Assembly: GCA_036897095.1 (NCBI GenBank) | Contig: JAYMSP010000086.1 | Coordinates: forward strand, 1-64,000 | Direction of reading: 5' to 3' | Length of the DNA stretch: 64,000 nucleotides | Origin: Plantago elongata | Lineage: Eukaryota > Streptophyta > Magnoliopsida > Lamiales > Plantaginaceae | Part shown: positions 48,701 to 60,275 of the stretch, piece after piece | Position numbering within the stretch: position 1 is the first letter of the stretch | How the letters are laid out: the number at the start of each line of letters is the position of its first letter | The notes under the pieces: model-generated | Database searches by the model: none | Told to the model about the DNA's origin: nothing | The model's input: the letters and a program-made list of their open reading frames with translations, nothing else | Translations under genes and position numbers: made by a program

Positions 48701-51700
48701 CTGGCTAGAATACATTTCAATCAATTAAATGTTGGACATATTCTGGAAATGAGTAAACAAATTAGAAAGTTTTATGCATCAGGTCCTCCCCTCATCTAGA
48801 GTTAGAATAATGAACAAGGGAAAAGAGAAGAGACAGATGCAGATGCAGAAGACAAAGCAAGAAACACATCATAGTTCTCATGGGACACCATTTCAAAGTT
48901 CAGATAGATTGAACAGAAGAATAATTTTACAATCTCAAATACAATCCCCTGCATCCATTTTTATGTTAGAATAAAACTGACAAGGAGAGTTTTCGTTTAC
49001 AATTGGGTTGTTAATAAGTTTAAACAACCCACGTCCCACCGATTGGCATATACGCCCTCTTCGTAACGAAGCTATAAGAAGCTGAACTTAGTGATAAAAA
49101 TGGAACCTTTTCAATTTTCATGACCTTATATCACAACAGTGAAAGTAAAAATTGAATGATCGGAGACATAGATCAAATTTTAATTTGAATTTTGTCTCAG
49201 CGAGGGAATAGAATAGAAACACCTAAGTACATAAAAGTTTTTAACAAAGACCAAGCATATCTGACCAGTGGTGCTTTTAGATTTATCTTGTGACAAGCGC
49301 CCCATCCTTGCATGCTTCTCCGCAGAATGCTTTTCCATGAGCTCCTTTTGCTTTGCAATGTTCTCTTCAGTACGTTTCAAGAGGCGATCACCACTCAACC
49401 ATTCATCCCAACTAAAGAAGAAAATTCATGAGCTATAATTGCAAGGTTTTTTTTATTAATAACTATAATGGTTTTCCAATCTTTCCGCATGCCATGAATC
49501 AATTGCCAAATTCAGATAATTGACTGCACGTGACTTACAAGATGCCGTGGAAGAATATATATAATAATGTCTAGTATAATCCTATCGGTAAATGTTCATA
49601 ACGTAGTATATATAGAGATATAGTGATTTCTACAACGCAATCCACGCCTCCACGATAAAGTCATGGTCTATAATCTCAATTAAACAAACCAACTCAGCTG
49701 CTATAATCGCAAAGATTTTCGTTCATAAAGAATTACTGCATGATAAAGTGAGCCTAGGAGAACATGAGAATTTACTAATAACATTGACATGCTTCAAGAA
49801 TGATACTACAATTAAGTTGGGTCTAGTCACAGCAAATTGCCTTGTGTAATGTACTCAGATAGTGCTCCCAAAATAATGTTAATGAGCAATTTTATAAATG
49901 CCATGCTATTAAATTAAAGGCGTGTTTTGTTCATAGATTAACCGACATGCAAAAATTTGATGTTGTATCGTGGTGTGTAATTTCAAGCATGCTCTTGTAC
50001 TCAGATAGCACTTCCACTAACACGATGTTATTTAATTTAATGACCTAATAGTAGTGTTATTCATAGATTGACACATTCACAAAAATTCAAAATCTGCATC
50101 ATGGTGTTTAAATGATGTGTGCTGAAAGAGAGACTAATATTTGTCTACTGCCATCCAACAAAAGATAAGGAGGGAATCACATAGATCTGCACCATTCCGA
50201 ACACCGAACGATTGCTGCGGCCTAAATCAGTTTCAATTATATCATTAATTCTTATTTTCATTACTTTTCTGCATTGGATTTAAATCCCACTAATATCAAC
50301 TAGAATTTCCAGAACAAGACAAAGATTTAAATACTAGTATAGGGCCGCATTCTATGTAATTTTGTGTCATTACACCAAAATAATCGTGTTGCCAAATAGA
50401 CCTGAGCAGATGAGGTGCACTCACTTTTTGTTCCATCCCTGAAAAGAAAGAGCAGAAAATTTCAGAACGAAAAACATATTTTACTGCATTCTTGTAAATT
50501 TTATCGTAATAATGTATGCACCTACAAATAAGGTATACAAAGACTTGTAAGGGACTTGTCTAAATGAGGAACGAGAGGGACCGATAGATGTCAATAATGT
50601 TTTGTGTGCCACCATGTTTTTTTGTTTTTGTGTGTGTGTTAACACCGATGTTCTTAATAGCACCCCTAACGTTTGTCGGTCACTTTTAGTCCCATATACG
50701 ACAGTTCTCCAGGTGCAGATTAAATAAAAATAGCAAAATCTACCAGCAGAAGATACTCAGAAACTACACTTACAGGATAATGGACATAATACCTCCATTC
50801 GCCCAGATGAAATTCAACTTTGTGTACCTTGTTAGGGAGAGAGAAACACATCATATAAGGATTGAGTAACAAAGCCCGCAGACTAACTTAAGAAAACAGA
50901 CTGCTAACAACAAGTCACTCCAACCTAAAATCTAGTTAAAAAATAAAAATACCACCCGTCAGAAATTCCTGAAAGACACACGCTGTTTTTTTTTTTTTTT
51001 TTGCTGCAAGCGTATTATTCCTTTAAATACGAGACAGCTCTGTTAACATATTGCTTCTTGTACTCAACTTCATTCTTATCACATTCTTGCTATGAATATG
51101 CTGAAATGGCCTATACTGTTACTACCACACTGAGACAGAGCGCTCAATGCAAAGGTTTTCCCTTTTACATTCAAAAACTTAGTTTGTCAACCCTTATGAG
51201 ATCTATTCAAGTCTAGCTGAATGTGAGCACATAACCAATACTAATGGAATCAAGGTTTTGACAATGAGAGAGAAAATTCACTGATATCAGCTCATAGAAA
51301 TTCTTAAGAAAACCAAAATCAATCCCAAAACCAACATACAGAAGCAACCATTTTTGTTACATTTGCACAAATGAGATTAATCCAGAACTACTCGATTACA
51401 TTATATTTATAAAAACACAAAGTAAAAATCAAGTCTTTAAGCGCACAACAGATAGACATACATCAAAGCACACCAAAAAAAGCCCTTTTCCACACCAACA
51501 CAACCAATCTCAGTAGCTGAAAAGCGTATCAGCTGTAAACATGTCTTAATTGGATTTCTCCACCAAAAATTCAGCTCAATTATTTCGAAGAAATCAAGAA
51601 AGTGGTTTAAAAAAAAAAAGGTTACCTTGGCGTCGTAAAGGCAAGGTCCATGATAGGTAAGGACCATTTGACCTTCTTTGAAAGAAGCTGAATCAGTAGC

Positions 51701-51829
51701 TCCGTCTTCCATCGGTTTGTTGGTGGCGCCGATGGTTTCGCTGTCGTCGGACCCGACGTCGTTTGAGGTGTTGCTCAACTTATCACCTGATTTCTGCTCT
51801 ATTGGGCCATTTACACCAAATCCTGCCAT
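45752..51829 (-). CDS. MRG-family chromatin reader (MRG1/MRG2-like), 10 exons
   Basis: Minus-strand exons 51829-51626, 50827-50774, 50438-50425, 49411-49266, 48560-48520, 47748-47647, 46901-46822, 46373-46204, 46097-46013 and 45836-45752 join in frame to about 326 residues. The chromo-barrel domain is at about residues 51-105 (FKEGQMVLTYHGPCLYDAK, VEFHLGEWRYYVHYP, GWNKNWDEW), with the Tyr and Trp residues that cage methyl-lysine. A Lys-rich linker (KGKKRKHE) leads to the MRG domain (about 155-320: VPLENLVNIQIPSALKMQLV, FPTVYQILDKYFDY, YGAEHLLRLF). Plant MRG1/2 bind H3K4me3/H3K36me3, recruit histone acetyltransferases of NuA4-type complexes and promote flowering genes; the role here is inferred from family. 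Exon 3 is only 14 nt, but it is needed to keep the frame and rebuild the conserved GWNKNWDEW block. The introns are AT-rich without recognisable insertions. Confidence 0.95.
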
Positions 51830-52060
51830 TTAAACAGCCCAATCCGGCAAAAAAGGAATGTTCTTTCTTTTGTTCGAAAACTTTCTTGGATTATTTGGTC
51901 GAATGAGGATGGTGTAATACTGTAGTTGAACTTGTTGAAAGTACTGTACACTCAAAGTTTTTCTTTTTCTTTTTTTTTTCATTCAATACTTTTTTTTCAT
52001 TCAATACGTTGCTTTGTCATGATTTTTAGGGTGACGTGGAATAAGTTTTTAAGCTTATAA
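51830..52060. other. Promoter side of the MRG gene
   Basis: Short AT-rich region upstream of the MRG start. TTTTTTTTTCATTCAATAC-like sequence is directly repeated around 51970-52010. Confidence 0.5.
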
Positions 52061-52510
52061 AAAAAGTACCGACCGTTCTTCTGGCTGAAGGCTATGTACG
52101 GGTCAATGTAGACGCGGCCTTTCCAAGCAATGGTCAGCGAGTTGGGATCGGATGTAGTGTGTGGATGCGCGACGTGCTATTTGCGAGACGTATGGAGGTG
52201 GTTGATTACCCGCTAGTTCTGCAAAGTGCTAAGGTGTATGTGATATGTGATGACGTTAATTGGGCAGTTTTGTAAGGATGGGAGCGAGTTCAAGTTTTTC
52301 TTAATTGTCTTTCTTTAATTTCTTTTTTTAACTCGTTAGACTTTGAATTTTCGTCTGTTGATCATGTTTTGCCAGACATTAAAGTTTTAGCTTCTTCTTT
52401 CGTGTCGCGTACGTTCCGCAAGACTTGAACAGGCTAGCTCATAAACGGGCTCCTCATGCAATTCGTTAGCGTGATAATGTTCTGTATTTCTTTTGCCCTT
52501 TCGCATTAAG
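52060..52510 (+). mobile_element. LINE-derived RNase H fragment
   Basis: The plus strand from about 52080 reads VLLAEGYVRVNVDAAFPSNG, then GIGCSVWMRD, matching the start of the RNase H (RVT_3) domain at the end of plant LINE polyproteins, where KVNVDAAF is typical. Further on, in other frames, come SSFVSRTFRK and RLAHKRAPHAIR, the FVPR...N.LAH block near the domain end. The fragment has frame changes and stops and lacks the reverse transcriptase. It is an old, 5'-truncated insertion between the MRG and peptide genes. Confidence 0.7.
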
Positions 52511-53387
52511 GATGATCACTACCAATTGGTCCTAAAAAAAAATTGTAACGTGAAAGATCTTTAATATATTATATTTGAAATCGGACAAATATTATAGAAA
52601 TTGATTGTGAGTTTTAAGATGAGTACTAATAATTTAATTTAGATTTGGAGTTTGTAACACTAATATTTATAACAAATATGAGTCTGGAACAACAATAAAG
52701 AAATACTTAGGCGTGAAGCCAAAAGTCGAACTCAGGTTTTGCAAAAAATATCTATATATGTCCGGATGAATTGTGGAGGCAAGAATTTGAAGTCACATCT
52801 TGTTGAGAAAAACATTGGATACTTACCACTTGATCAAAAGTATGTACAATTAACATGATACGTATTATTAATGTCTTATCATGTACCATATGTAAAGTAC
52901 CACTATTCACCGAACTAAGTTTGGAGATGTGGTCGTGCCTATATGCACACCCCCTCGGCTCCACCTCCGAATAATAGAGTTCCAACTTAGATATATGAAT
53001 TATTCCAAATTAGATATATGAACCTTGACTTTACGACGTTGAAGCTTTTTACATGGATAGATTGTGGAAAGATCGAAATAGTTTAGGGTTATGTTATTTT
53101 GAATTTATATGCTACATTACAGTTAGTTACTTAAAATTTATGACTATATAATAAGCTTGAAAGAGTTTCTCTTTTGCATCAGTTTTCATCTTGTTGAGTC
53201 TAATTGAAGTTATTTAGCATTATAATCGAAAGGATTTAGGAGATTCTGGACTAAATATATATTCATCACATTAGAATTTCTGTTGCGGCAACATTTTTAC
53301 AATGTAATATATCAAATCAAAGAATAATAAATACCTAGATTGAATAAAAGAATCGAGATCACGTATCAAATCATCTAAACCATCTAT
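52511..53387. other. AT-rich intergenic, no gene recognised
   Basis: No supportable gene. A short direct repeat (TTAGATATATGAA) occurs at about 52987 and 53010. Confidence 0.5.
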
Positions 53388-53660
53388 TTAGTTTCCAGCT
53401 CCTGGACTTGGACCAGAATTGTGGATTTTGGCTAGATCAGTTAAAGAATGTGTTTCGGCATGTCCATCTCCTCCACGACCAGGCCCTCCAGTTTTCATTG
53501 CCTGCAAGTACAAACCATCCAATATGTTCGCAATTCGCCCTTCCATGGAAGCTTGACGGTCAACGAGAATCCTGAAAGAACGTGCATCCGCGCTTCTGGG
53601 AACAACTACCAGGCTACTTACAATGAGAAATGTGCAAAAGATTAGACATTTTTGTGCCAT
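53388..53660 (-). CDS. PIP-like (PAMP-induced-peptide family) secreted peptide precursor, 90 aa
   Basis: A single-exon minus-strand gene of 90 codons. Residues 1-26 (MAQKCLIFCTFLIVSSLVVV, then PRSADA) are a signal peptide. A variable acidic/basic middle follows, and the C-terminus is NSGPSPGAGN, where SGPS and G.G are the core of PIP/PIPL peptides (family consensus SGPSxxGxGH). A second Gly-rich block at residues 57-67, TGGPGRGGDGH, ends in GH and resembles an additional diverged peptide motif; some family precursors carry two. Arabidopsis PIP1 is perceived by the receptor kinase RLK7 in immunity; the role here is inferred. The last residue is Asn rather than the usual His. A possible TATA box (ATATATA, minus strand) lies about 115 bp upstream. 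IDA and CEP peptides are alternatives, but the SGPS core favours PIPL. Confidence 0.85.
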   Translation of the reverse strand: MAQKCLIFCTFLIVSSLVVVPRSADARSFRILVDRQASMEGRIANILDGLYLQAMKTGGPGRGGDGHAETHSLTDLAKIHNSGPSPGAGN

Positions 53661-54590
53661 TGGTAAATTAATGAAGCTAATCCTTAATTTGCAAAGTGCT
53701 TAGATATAATTTGAGATGTAGTACTTGATATGAGCTGATTTTATGAGATTGAATATGTTTGAAAATATTGCGGACATATATAGATTGCATAATGTGCTTA
53801 TGTTATTGCGGGGAAGCATGGTCTGGACAATTTTGGAGTCTAAACTAATTTGACTAGTTAATTGTATAATTTTTCATGACTAGATTAATAGTCTAGTATG
53901 TAAATGGCCACCAATTTAAATCAATTATGATCAAATATTGGAAGTGATTGTTTGAGTCAGCACTGCCGCCATGCCATGTCAATTACCAGAAGTTGCTGTT
54001 GTGGGATATACGCGCAAAAACATGTTAGAGTAATCATTTTCAAAAAAAAAAAAAAAAAAAAACATGTTAGAGTAATACTCTCATACTTGAACTTAACTAC
54101 TATCAAAAATTAACTCAATCATACATAATTCATAGTATAGCTATCATAGAGAGATTTTGTTCGATTGGTTAATTCATGATTTTGCCACACCGTGTGGTTG
54201 CCATATTTGTGGATTCAGTAATTTAGGCCAGTTATCCAGGGATTTCTTTAAGATTTCTTTATTATAATATAAGAGTTACTAGTTCTAACCTCACGGTATA
54301 GTTCACTTATTGAATAAAAAATATAAAAGATATTGTACAATAATAACAAATCGAGGTTCAGATAAAAAAATCAAAGTAAATGAAAATCAGATACATTTTA
54401 TTGCATTGAATAAACCAAATAAAGTCATCACGATCTCCATTGAATATTGCAAATGAAAACTCAAATCAAATCTTCATGATATGCATCAATGAAAGTAGTA
54501 GCATCATGTGCAATAATATGACATAAAATTTAGTTAATAAATTGAAGTAAATTAACTTGTAAACTATATTATTTATAAACCAAGCACAAT
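53661..54590. other. Upstream of the peptide gene; poly(A) insert with duplicated flanks
   Basis: AT-rich sequence including the probable promoter of the peptide gene. A tiny poly(A)-bearing insertion flanked by an 18-bp direct repeat lies at 54017-54076. No other gene is seen. Confidence 0.55.
54017..54076. repeat. Minimal poly(A) insertion flanked by 18-bp direct repeats
   Basis: AAAACATGTTAGAGTAAT occurs at 54017-54034 and again at 54059-54076. Between them lie only CATTTTC and a run of A. This is the pattern of target-primed reverse transcription: a long target duplication and an A tail with almost no element sequence. Confidence 0.65.
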
Positions 54591-54599
54591 ATCTCAAAG

Positions 54600-55430
54600 A
54601 GAGCTAAAAACCTCCTTGTAAACTATGTCGATAGTTATGTCGGTCGGATTATCTTCCTCATTGAGTGCTAAAACCTTCAGACATTTCTTGCTTGTTACTC
54701 TTGAAAATGCCACGTATAACTGACAATGACTACAGACGGAATTTGGAAGGTAGATACCGAATGAGATAGTGATTGTCCCTTACTTTTGTTTATTGTCATT
54801 CCATAACAAACTGAAATCGGGATATGTCTCTGCTGAAATCTAATAGGAAACTTAGTGAGATCAGAGGGTGTGAGTAACATCCGAGGTATATACAAAGGCT
54901 TCCCAGCATTCTTTCCAAGCATGGTTATCGCCTGAATAACACGTTCGTCAGTCGCAATGACAAGTAGTCTAGTTTCGTTACACAACCCCTCTACATGATC
55001 AATGTTTCTCATCGAGTAACATAATAGGAGTGTTAACCTTCAGTCGAATTATATGATTTGGTATGCCAGATGCCTTGATAGCGCTTAAGAATTCAATAGA
55101 GTAAACGTCTTCTCTATTGAGAAAATCATCTTCATCAGGACAGATGGCATATGAACTCATGAACTCGGTTGCATCACCAGGTAGAATAGACATTAAATAA
55201 TCATTGACCTCATGTACTATCTCATTAGTATGCGCAAGAATAGCTCATCATCACCAACATGAGATAATAAGTTAGGATACCTGCTCTTAACGATTGCATC
55301 AATCAGTTCACCAGTATGGCGTATCAAAAGTTCATCCGGTATCTTGAACTCGACTTCATTGTCATCATCACCACCAATTAATGCTCCAACTCTCTTCGAT
55401 CTTCTTTGTACTTTTTTGATCTTCGTAACG
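54600..55430 (-). mobile_element. Second Helitron helicase fragment
   Basis: Minus-strand similarity to the same Helitron helicase region as at 35.3-40.2 kb: IPDELLIRHTGELIDAIVKS, MSILPGDATEFMSSYAICPD, NHIIRLKVNTPIMLLDEKH, LTPSDLTKFPIRFQ, MTINKSKGQSL and, at the end, TSKKCLKVLALNEEDN. Several frame changes are present and the ATPase N-terminal half is missing, so it is inactive. It lies in the same orientation as the first, about 14 kb away. Ends are not identified. Confidence 0.8.
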
Positions 55431-56515
55431 GGCCGGGAGGGGGTTCGGGGTTTAAGCGGTTAAACTTTCTTCTATATTCTGTCTACTTTTTGATATGTTT
55501 GTAGAATAATATTTATTTATCTTTTGGGAGGGGAGGGGGGATTGACGCATAAAATATACCGTCGCGGGGGTTTTCAAATTAATTTTTAAATCAATTTTCT
55601 CCCCACTTGACTAATATTATTTTTCTTTTTTCACAACCCTCCTCTCACTCTCTTTTACCTTTCCAATTTTACTAACAACCTTAAAACTTAAATCAATCAA
55701 ATAATATTACAACCAACCAAATCAGAATCTACAATCAAATTTAAATTGATGAATTAGGGGGCACCGACGACCTGCAAGGCAACAAGTAACAAACCTAGAG
55801 ACGCAAGGTACCAAGGTGACACCGGTGTGGTGCCGACCGTAGGAGCTCCGACGCTCAAGTTAGTAATCAAGTGGAGAATAATAAACAAAACGACAGTGAG
55901 AGAGATGGAGTTGATGCAGATCGACTTATCGACAAGGAGAGAATGGTTATCGACAGTGAGTTAGCTGACCGTGTGAGAGGGAGCTAACTAATGGTCATCG
56001 GTAAGCGAGGTAGGATGGCTGAAGGTGATGCTTGATCATCTGACTGACAACCTGAGAGCTCCTGAGAGCTTGATCGTCTTACTAACAACCTGAGAGTTTG
56101 ATCGTCTTACTGACTGTTAGAGCGCTAGGGATTGAGAGAGAGGCGTTCGACCGATAGCTAGGTTTTTCGTAGTGTGACTGAGATGATCGTTTTCTCCTTC
56201 CGCTTGTCTTCTTATATAGATCGTCCATCCGTACCACCTCTCCTATATATCGGGTGAGGAGTATCTTCGTGGGCTGACTAAGTCTAATCGGTTGCTTACT
56301 AACTGAATGAGTTAGTCAAGCAATGTGGGTCGATCAGTCCGTTAGGGTAACATGGTTAGCCTTGTGAAGTGGGTTGGACATGTCTCAATTTAGTCGATTG
56401 AGCTCGTTTCTGGTAGACTAAGCAGGTCAGTCAAGTAAGGTTGGCTCGCATGTCTGTCAGACTTGCCAAGTGTGTTGGCTAACTTGTCGGCCCGCTAGGA
56501 AGTCGATAGGCCAAA
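55431..56515. other. Repeat-like sequence before the copia fossil; short tandem repeat
   Basis: The base composition is more GC-rich than nearby DNA. Strings such as GGAGCTCCGACGCTCAAGTT and a tandem unit of about 30 bp (GCTTGATCGTCTTACTAACA..., 56030-56115, three copies) suggest unclassified repetitive sequence. No gene is supported. Confidence 0.5.
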
Positions 56516-59500
56516 ATGAGTAAGCCTCTTTGTTGGATGACGACTCAGGTGCATAGATGGATAATAGATTCAGATGCATCATATCATATTATCTATAACA
56601 AAGAACTATTCACTGATAATGTTAGAGTAATTACTGACTATGTTCAGTTGCCTAACTTCACTAAAATTCCCATTACACACATTGGAGATATAAAGCTAAA
56701 TAATAGTTATATACCCAAAAATGTTCTGTATGTTCCCTATTTTAAATTGAACTTGTTATCAATACACAAGATATGCAGAGACAATGCTATTGAATTCTTG
56801 TTTACTGAAAATTTCTTTCAAATAATGCAAACAAACTCTTTCATGACATTGACAAAGATTGGGAAGATTAAAGCTAAAAGAGGGTTATATGAAATTGAAG
56901 ACTTTCCAGTTTTACCTAAGGCATTAGCCATTACCAATCAGAATGTTCAAGATGGATCTGCTATGGTTAAAGACCATCTATGTCATTTTAAATTAGGTCA
57001 CTTTAGTCAGCTATTAAAGCTTTCTGTCCTAAAATCACATGTAAAGAGTTTACTTATTATGAAGTCTGTATGCAAGCCAAACAAAAGAAACTCCCTTTTC
57101 ATGTGAGTAATAAAAGTTCTACTTCTATTATTGAACTATTGCATTGTGATCTATGGGGACCCTATCCTGTGCAAACTCTGGATAAACATAGTTATTTTTA
57201 GACTAATGTTGATGACTTTAGCAGGTTTACATGGATATACTTGTTAAAATACAAGTCTGAAACTAAAGGTACACTGCAAAGCTTCATTAAAATGATACAA
57301 AACCAAACTCATAAGAACGTTAAAATATTAAGATCTGATAATGGCATGGAGTTTTACATGCCAAATGTGGTGAATGAATATGGAATAATTCATCAGAGAA
57401 CATGTGCTTATACACCACAACAAAATGGTGTAGTTCAAAGGAAACATCAACATTTGTTAAATGTAACAAGGGCATTACTTTTTCAATCTAACATGACCAA
57501 GTATTTCTGGGGAGATGCAGTTTCAAATGCAGCCTTTATGATAATAGAACACCAAGTATGGTCTTGAACAATAAGACACCATATGAGTTGTTTTATAACA
57601 AAAAACCTGATTACACTTTAATCAGAACTTTTGGGTGTTTATGTTTTTCCAACATAAAGAAAGTAGGAAGAACAAAACTAGATTCCAGATCACAGAAATG
57701 TGTATTTATAGGTTTTGCTGCTAATGTTAAAGGATATAGATTATTTGATCTAGAGAAAGGAGTAACATTTATCTGCATAAATGTTATTTTTATGGAAACA
57801 ATATTTCCATTTAAAAATCAACAAAACATTGATAAAGAAATCAAGTTAAATACACCACATACTGAAGATTATGACTGGGTTGAGATAAATAAAAGAGTCA
57901 TTGACTCATCAGAAGAATTACTCAATGAACCAGAACAGGTTCAAGAAGAACCTGATCACATTGAGCATATCAATGAAGAACAACATCAAAATGAAGAAGA
58001 AATAGAACAAATTGATCAGAATAGAGAAATCAGAAGAACTAGAAGAATAAGAAAACTTCCATCTCATCTTGATATTTATTACCATAATGCTAAATCATAT
58101 AGCATTCAATCAAATAATGACTTGAAAATAAAATATCCTCTTTCTGAGTTTCTTGGATATGATAAATTATCAGAAGAATACATAATGTATTCTATTAATC
58201 TAGCATTAATACATGAACCAGACACATATGAAGAAGCTATTAAAGAGAAACATTGGAAGGATGCTATAACAGAAGAATTAGAAGTCCTTGAAGAAAATAA
58301 AACATGGAGTATTGTCAAGAAATCTCCATATGCTAAAACTATCAACTGCAGATTTCTTTTTCAAACAAAACTGAACTCTGAAGGACAAATTGATAAACAT
58401 AAATCTAGGTTAGTAGCAAGAGGATTTACACAAAATATGGTTTTGACTACACTGAGACTTTCAGTCCAGTGGCTAAGTTAACTACAATGAAAGTGTTCTT
58501 ATCTCTGGCTGCTAAACATGATTGGTTTCTTAGTCAATTAGATGTCCATAATGCCTTTTAAGATGAAAATCTTGCAGAAGAAATTTATATGCAGATCCCT
58601 CAAGGCCTTTTACTTGAGGGAGAGAATACTAATAATCAAATGGTATGTAGATTACATAAATCAATTTATGGTCTAAAACAAGCATTTAGGCAATGGAATT
58701 ACAAGCTCACTATCACTTTTTGCTAAAACCTCACTAGAAAATGACAAGTTCATTGCTTTACTGATATATGTTAATGATATAATCATTGGCAGTAAAAATC
58801 AGCATGAAATTGATTCAATAAAGATTAGCTTGCATAAACATTTCAAGATAAGAAATTTAGGAAATTTAAAATATTTTCTTGATCTTGAAATAGCAAGAAA
58901 CAATATAGGCATACATATCTCTCAAAAGAAATATGGCACTGAAATCATAGAGATTGCAGGACTATTGGGTTGTAAGCCTACTATAACACCAATAGAACAA
59001 AATACAAAGTTTCTTCCTGATAATTCAGAACCTCTTCATGATCCAACCTTCTATAGAAGCTTATTGGAAAATTGATTTATCTTGATATCACAAGACCTGA
59101 CATAGCTTATGCTATAAGCATTTTTAGTCAGTTTATGGAAAAACCTTGTAAGTTACATTTAGAAGGCATTTTTAGAGTCATCGGATATCTTAAAGGATAT
59201 ATTGGTTTAGGGATTGTTTTCTCCCTAAAGAGAATAATTTTCAGATCACTTCATATAGTGATTCTGATTATGCAGGATGTCCAATAACAAGAAGCTCAAC
59301 CTCAGGTTATTGTATCTTTATTGGCAAATCACTGGTTAGCTGGAAATTCAAGAAACTGGAAATTCAAGAAACAAGTAACTGTAAGCAGGTCATCAGTAGC
59401 CAGTTGAATATAGAGCCATTGCTTTTGTCTTTATTTGGCTAAAGACCTTACTAGCTAAAAGATTTTGGTTTAATCAACCTACAAGGCTTCTTTGTGATAA

Positions 59501-60275
59501 TCAATCGGCCATTCACTTGACTAAAAATCTTGTCTTTCACGAAAGAACAAAACATATCGAAGTAGATTGTCATTTCATTAGAGAAAAGATTAATGATGGG
59601 ATTATAGAAATTGATTACATTCAAAACAAGAACAACTAGCTGATATTTTCACTAACGTTGTATGCTCAACAGATCTAATTAAAGTATTGACATATGAACA
59701 TATCTAATATATATGTTTCTCTTGAGGGAGAGTATTGGAAACAAAAACTCAAGTTGTATAAACTTGATTGATCACATTGCAATTTGTTAAAAGTTAATTA
59801 CAAAATATTTGAAAGTCTTAGGACTGAAAGTGGAGGCACGAATAAAGTTGAGATCAAATCGAACACAGGAAAAATGCGGAAGGACCAAAGATTAAAGCGG
59901 AATTTTATTTATGCTGAGACAAAGGCAAAAGCGTCTCACGATCTTACGATTAATGACGCCTGGAGAAGTTCATCTTCTTCCTCCAGTAAACGGACGAAAA
60001 CCTGCAACCCTTGATCATAGAAGTACAGGAATGGCACTTCTTCATCCTGGCCCTTCATCTTAAAATCAACGGTGACCTTTGATTCTTGGAGAGCAAGCAG
60101 CATAGACGCGCCTTGATCCGTTACAGATAGTTTGTGTTTTAGCTAAATGTCTAAAATTGTAGTCTATGTTCATTAATTCCGGTTCAGCTATATATAGCCT
60201 CCTGTAAAACCCGATTTGATCAAGCAATACAACAAGCATTCTCCTCTTCTCTTTTCTGTATTTCATTTTTAACAA
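56516..60275 (+). mobile_element. Ty1/copia LTR retrotransposon fossil
   Basis: Pol domains appear in copia order on the plus strand: protease/pre-integrase region (WIIDSDASYHIIYNKE, VPYFKLNLLS; about 56540-57100), integrase core (RSDNGMEF, TPQQNGVVQRKH; about 57220-57550), integrase C-terminal part (TFGCLCFSN), reverse transcriptase (NCRFLFQTKLNSEGQ and on to about 59100) and RNase H (about 59270-59640, LCDNQSAIHLTKN). A purine-rich tract (TTGAGGGAGAG) near 59723 precedes a probable 3' LTR, about 59737-60274, with a TATA-like box and a TTAACA end. No gag or 5' LTR is recognised. The element is broken in several places and looks moderately old. Confidence 0.85.
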
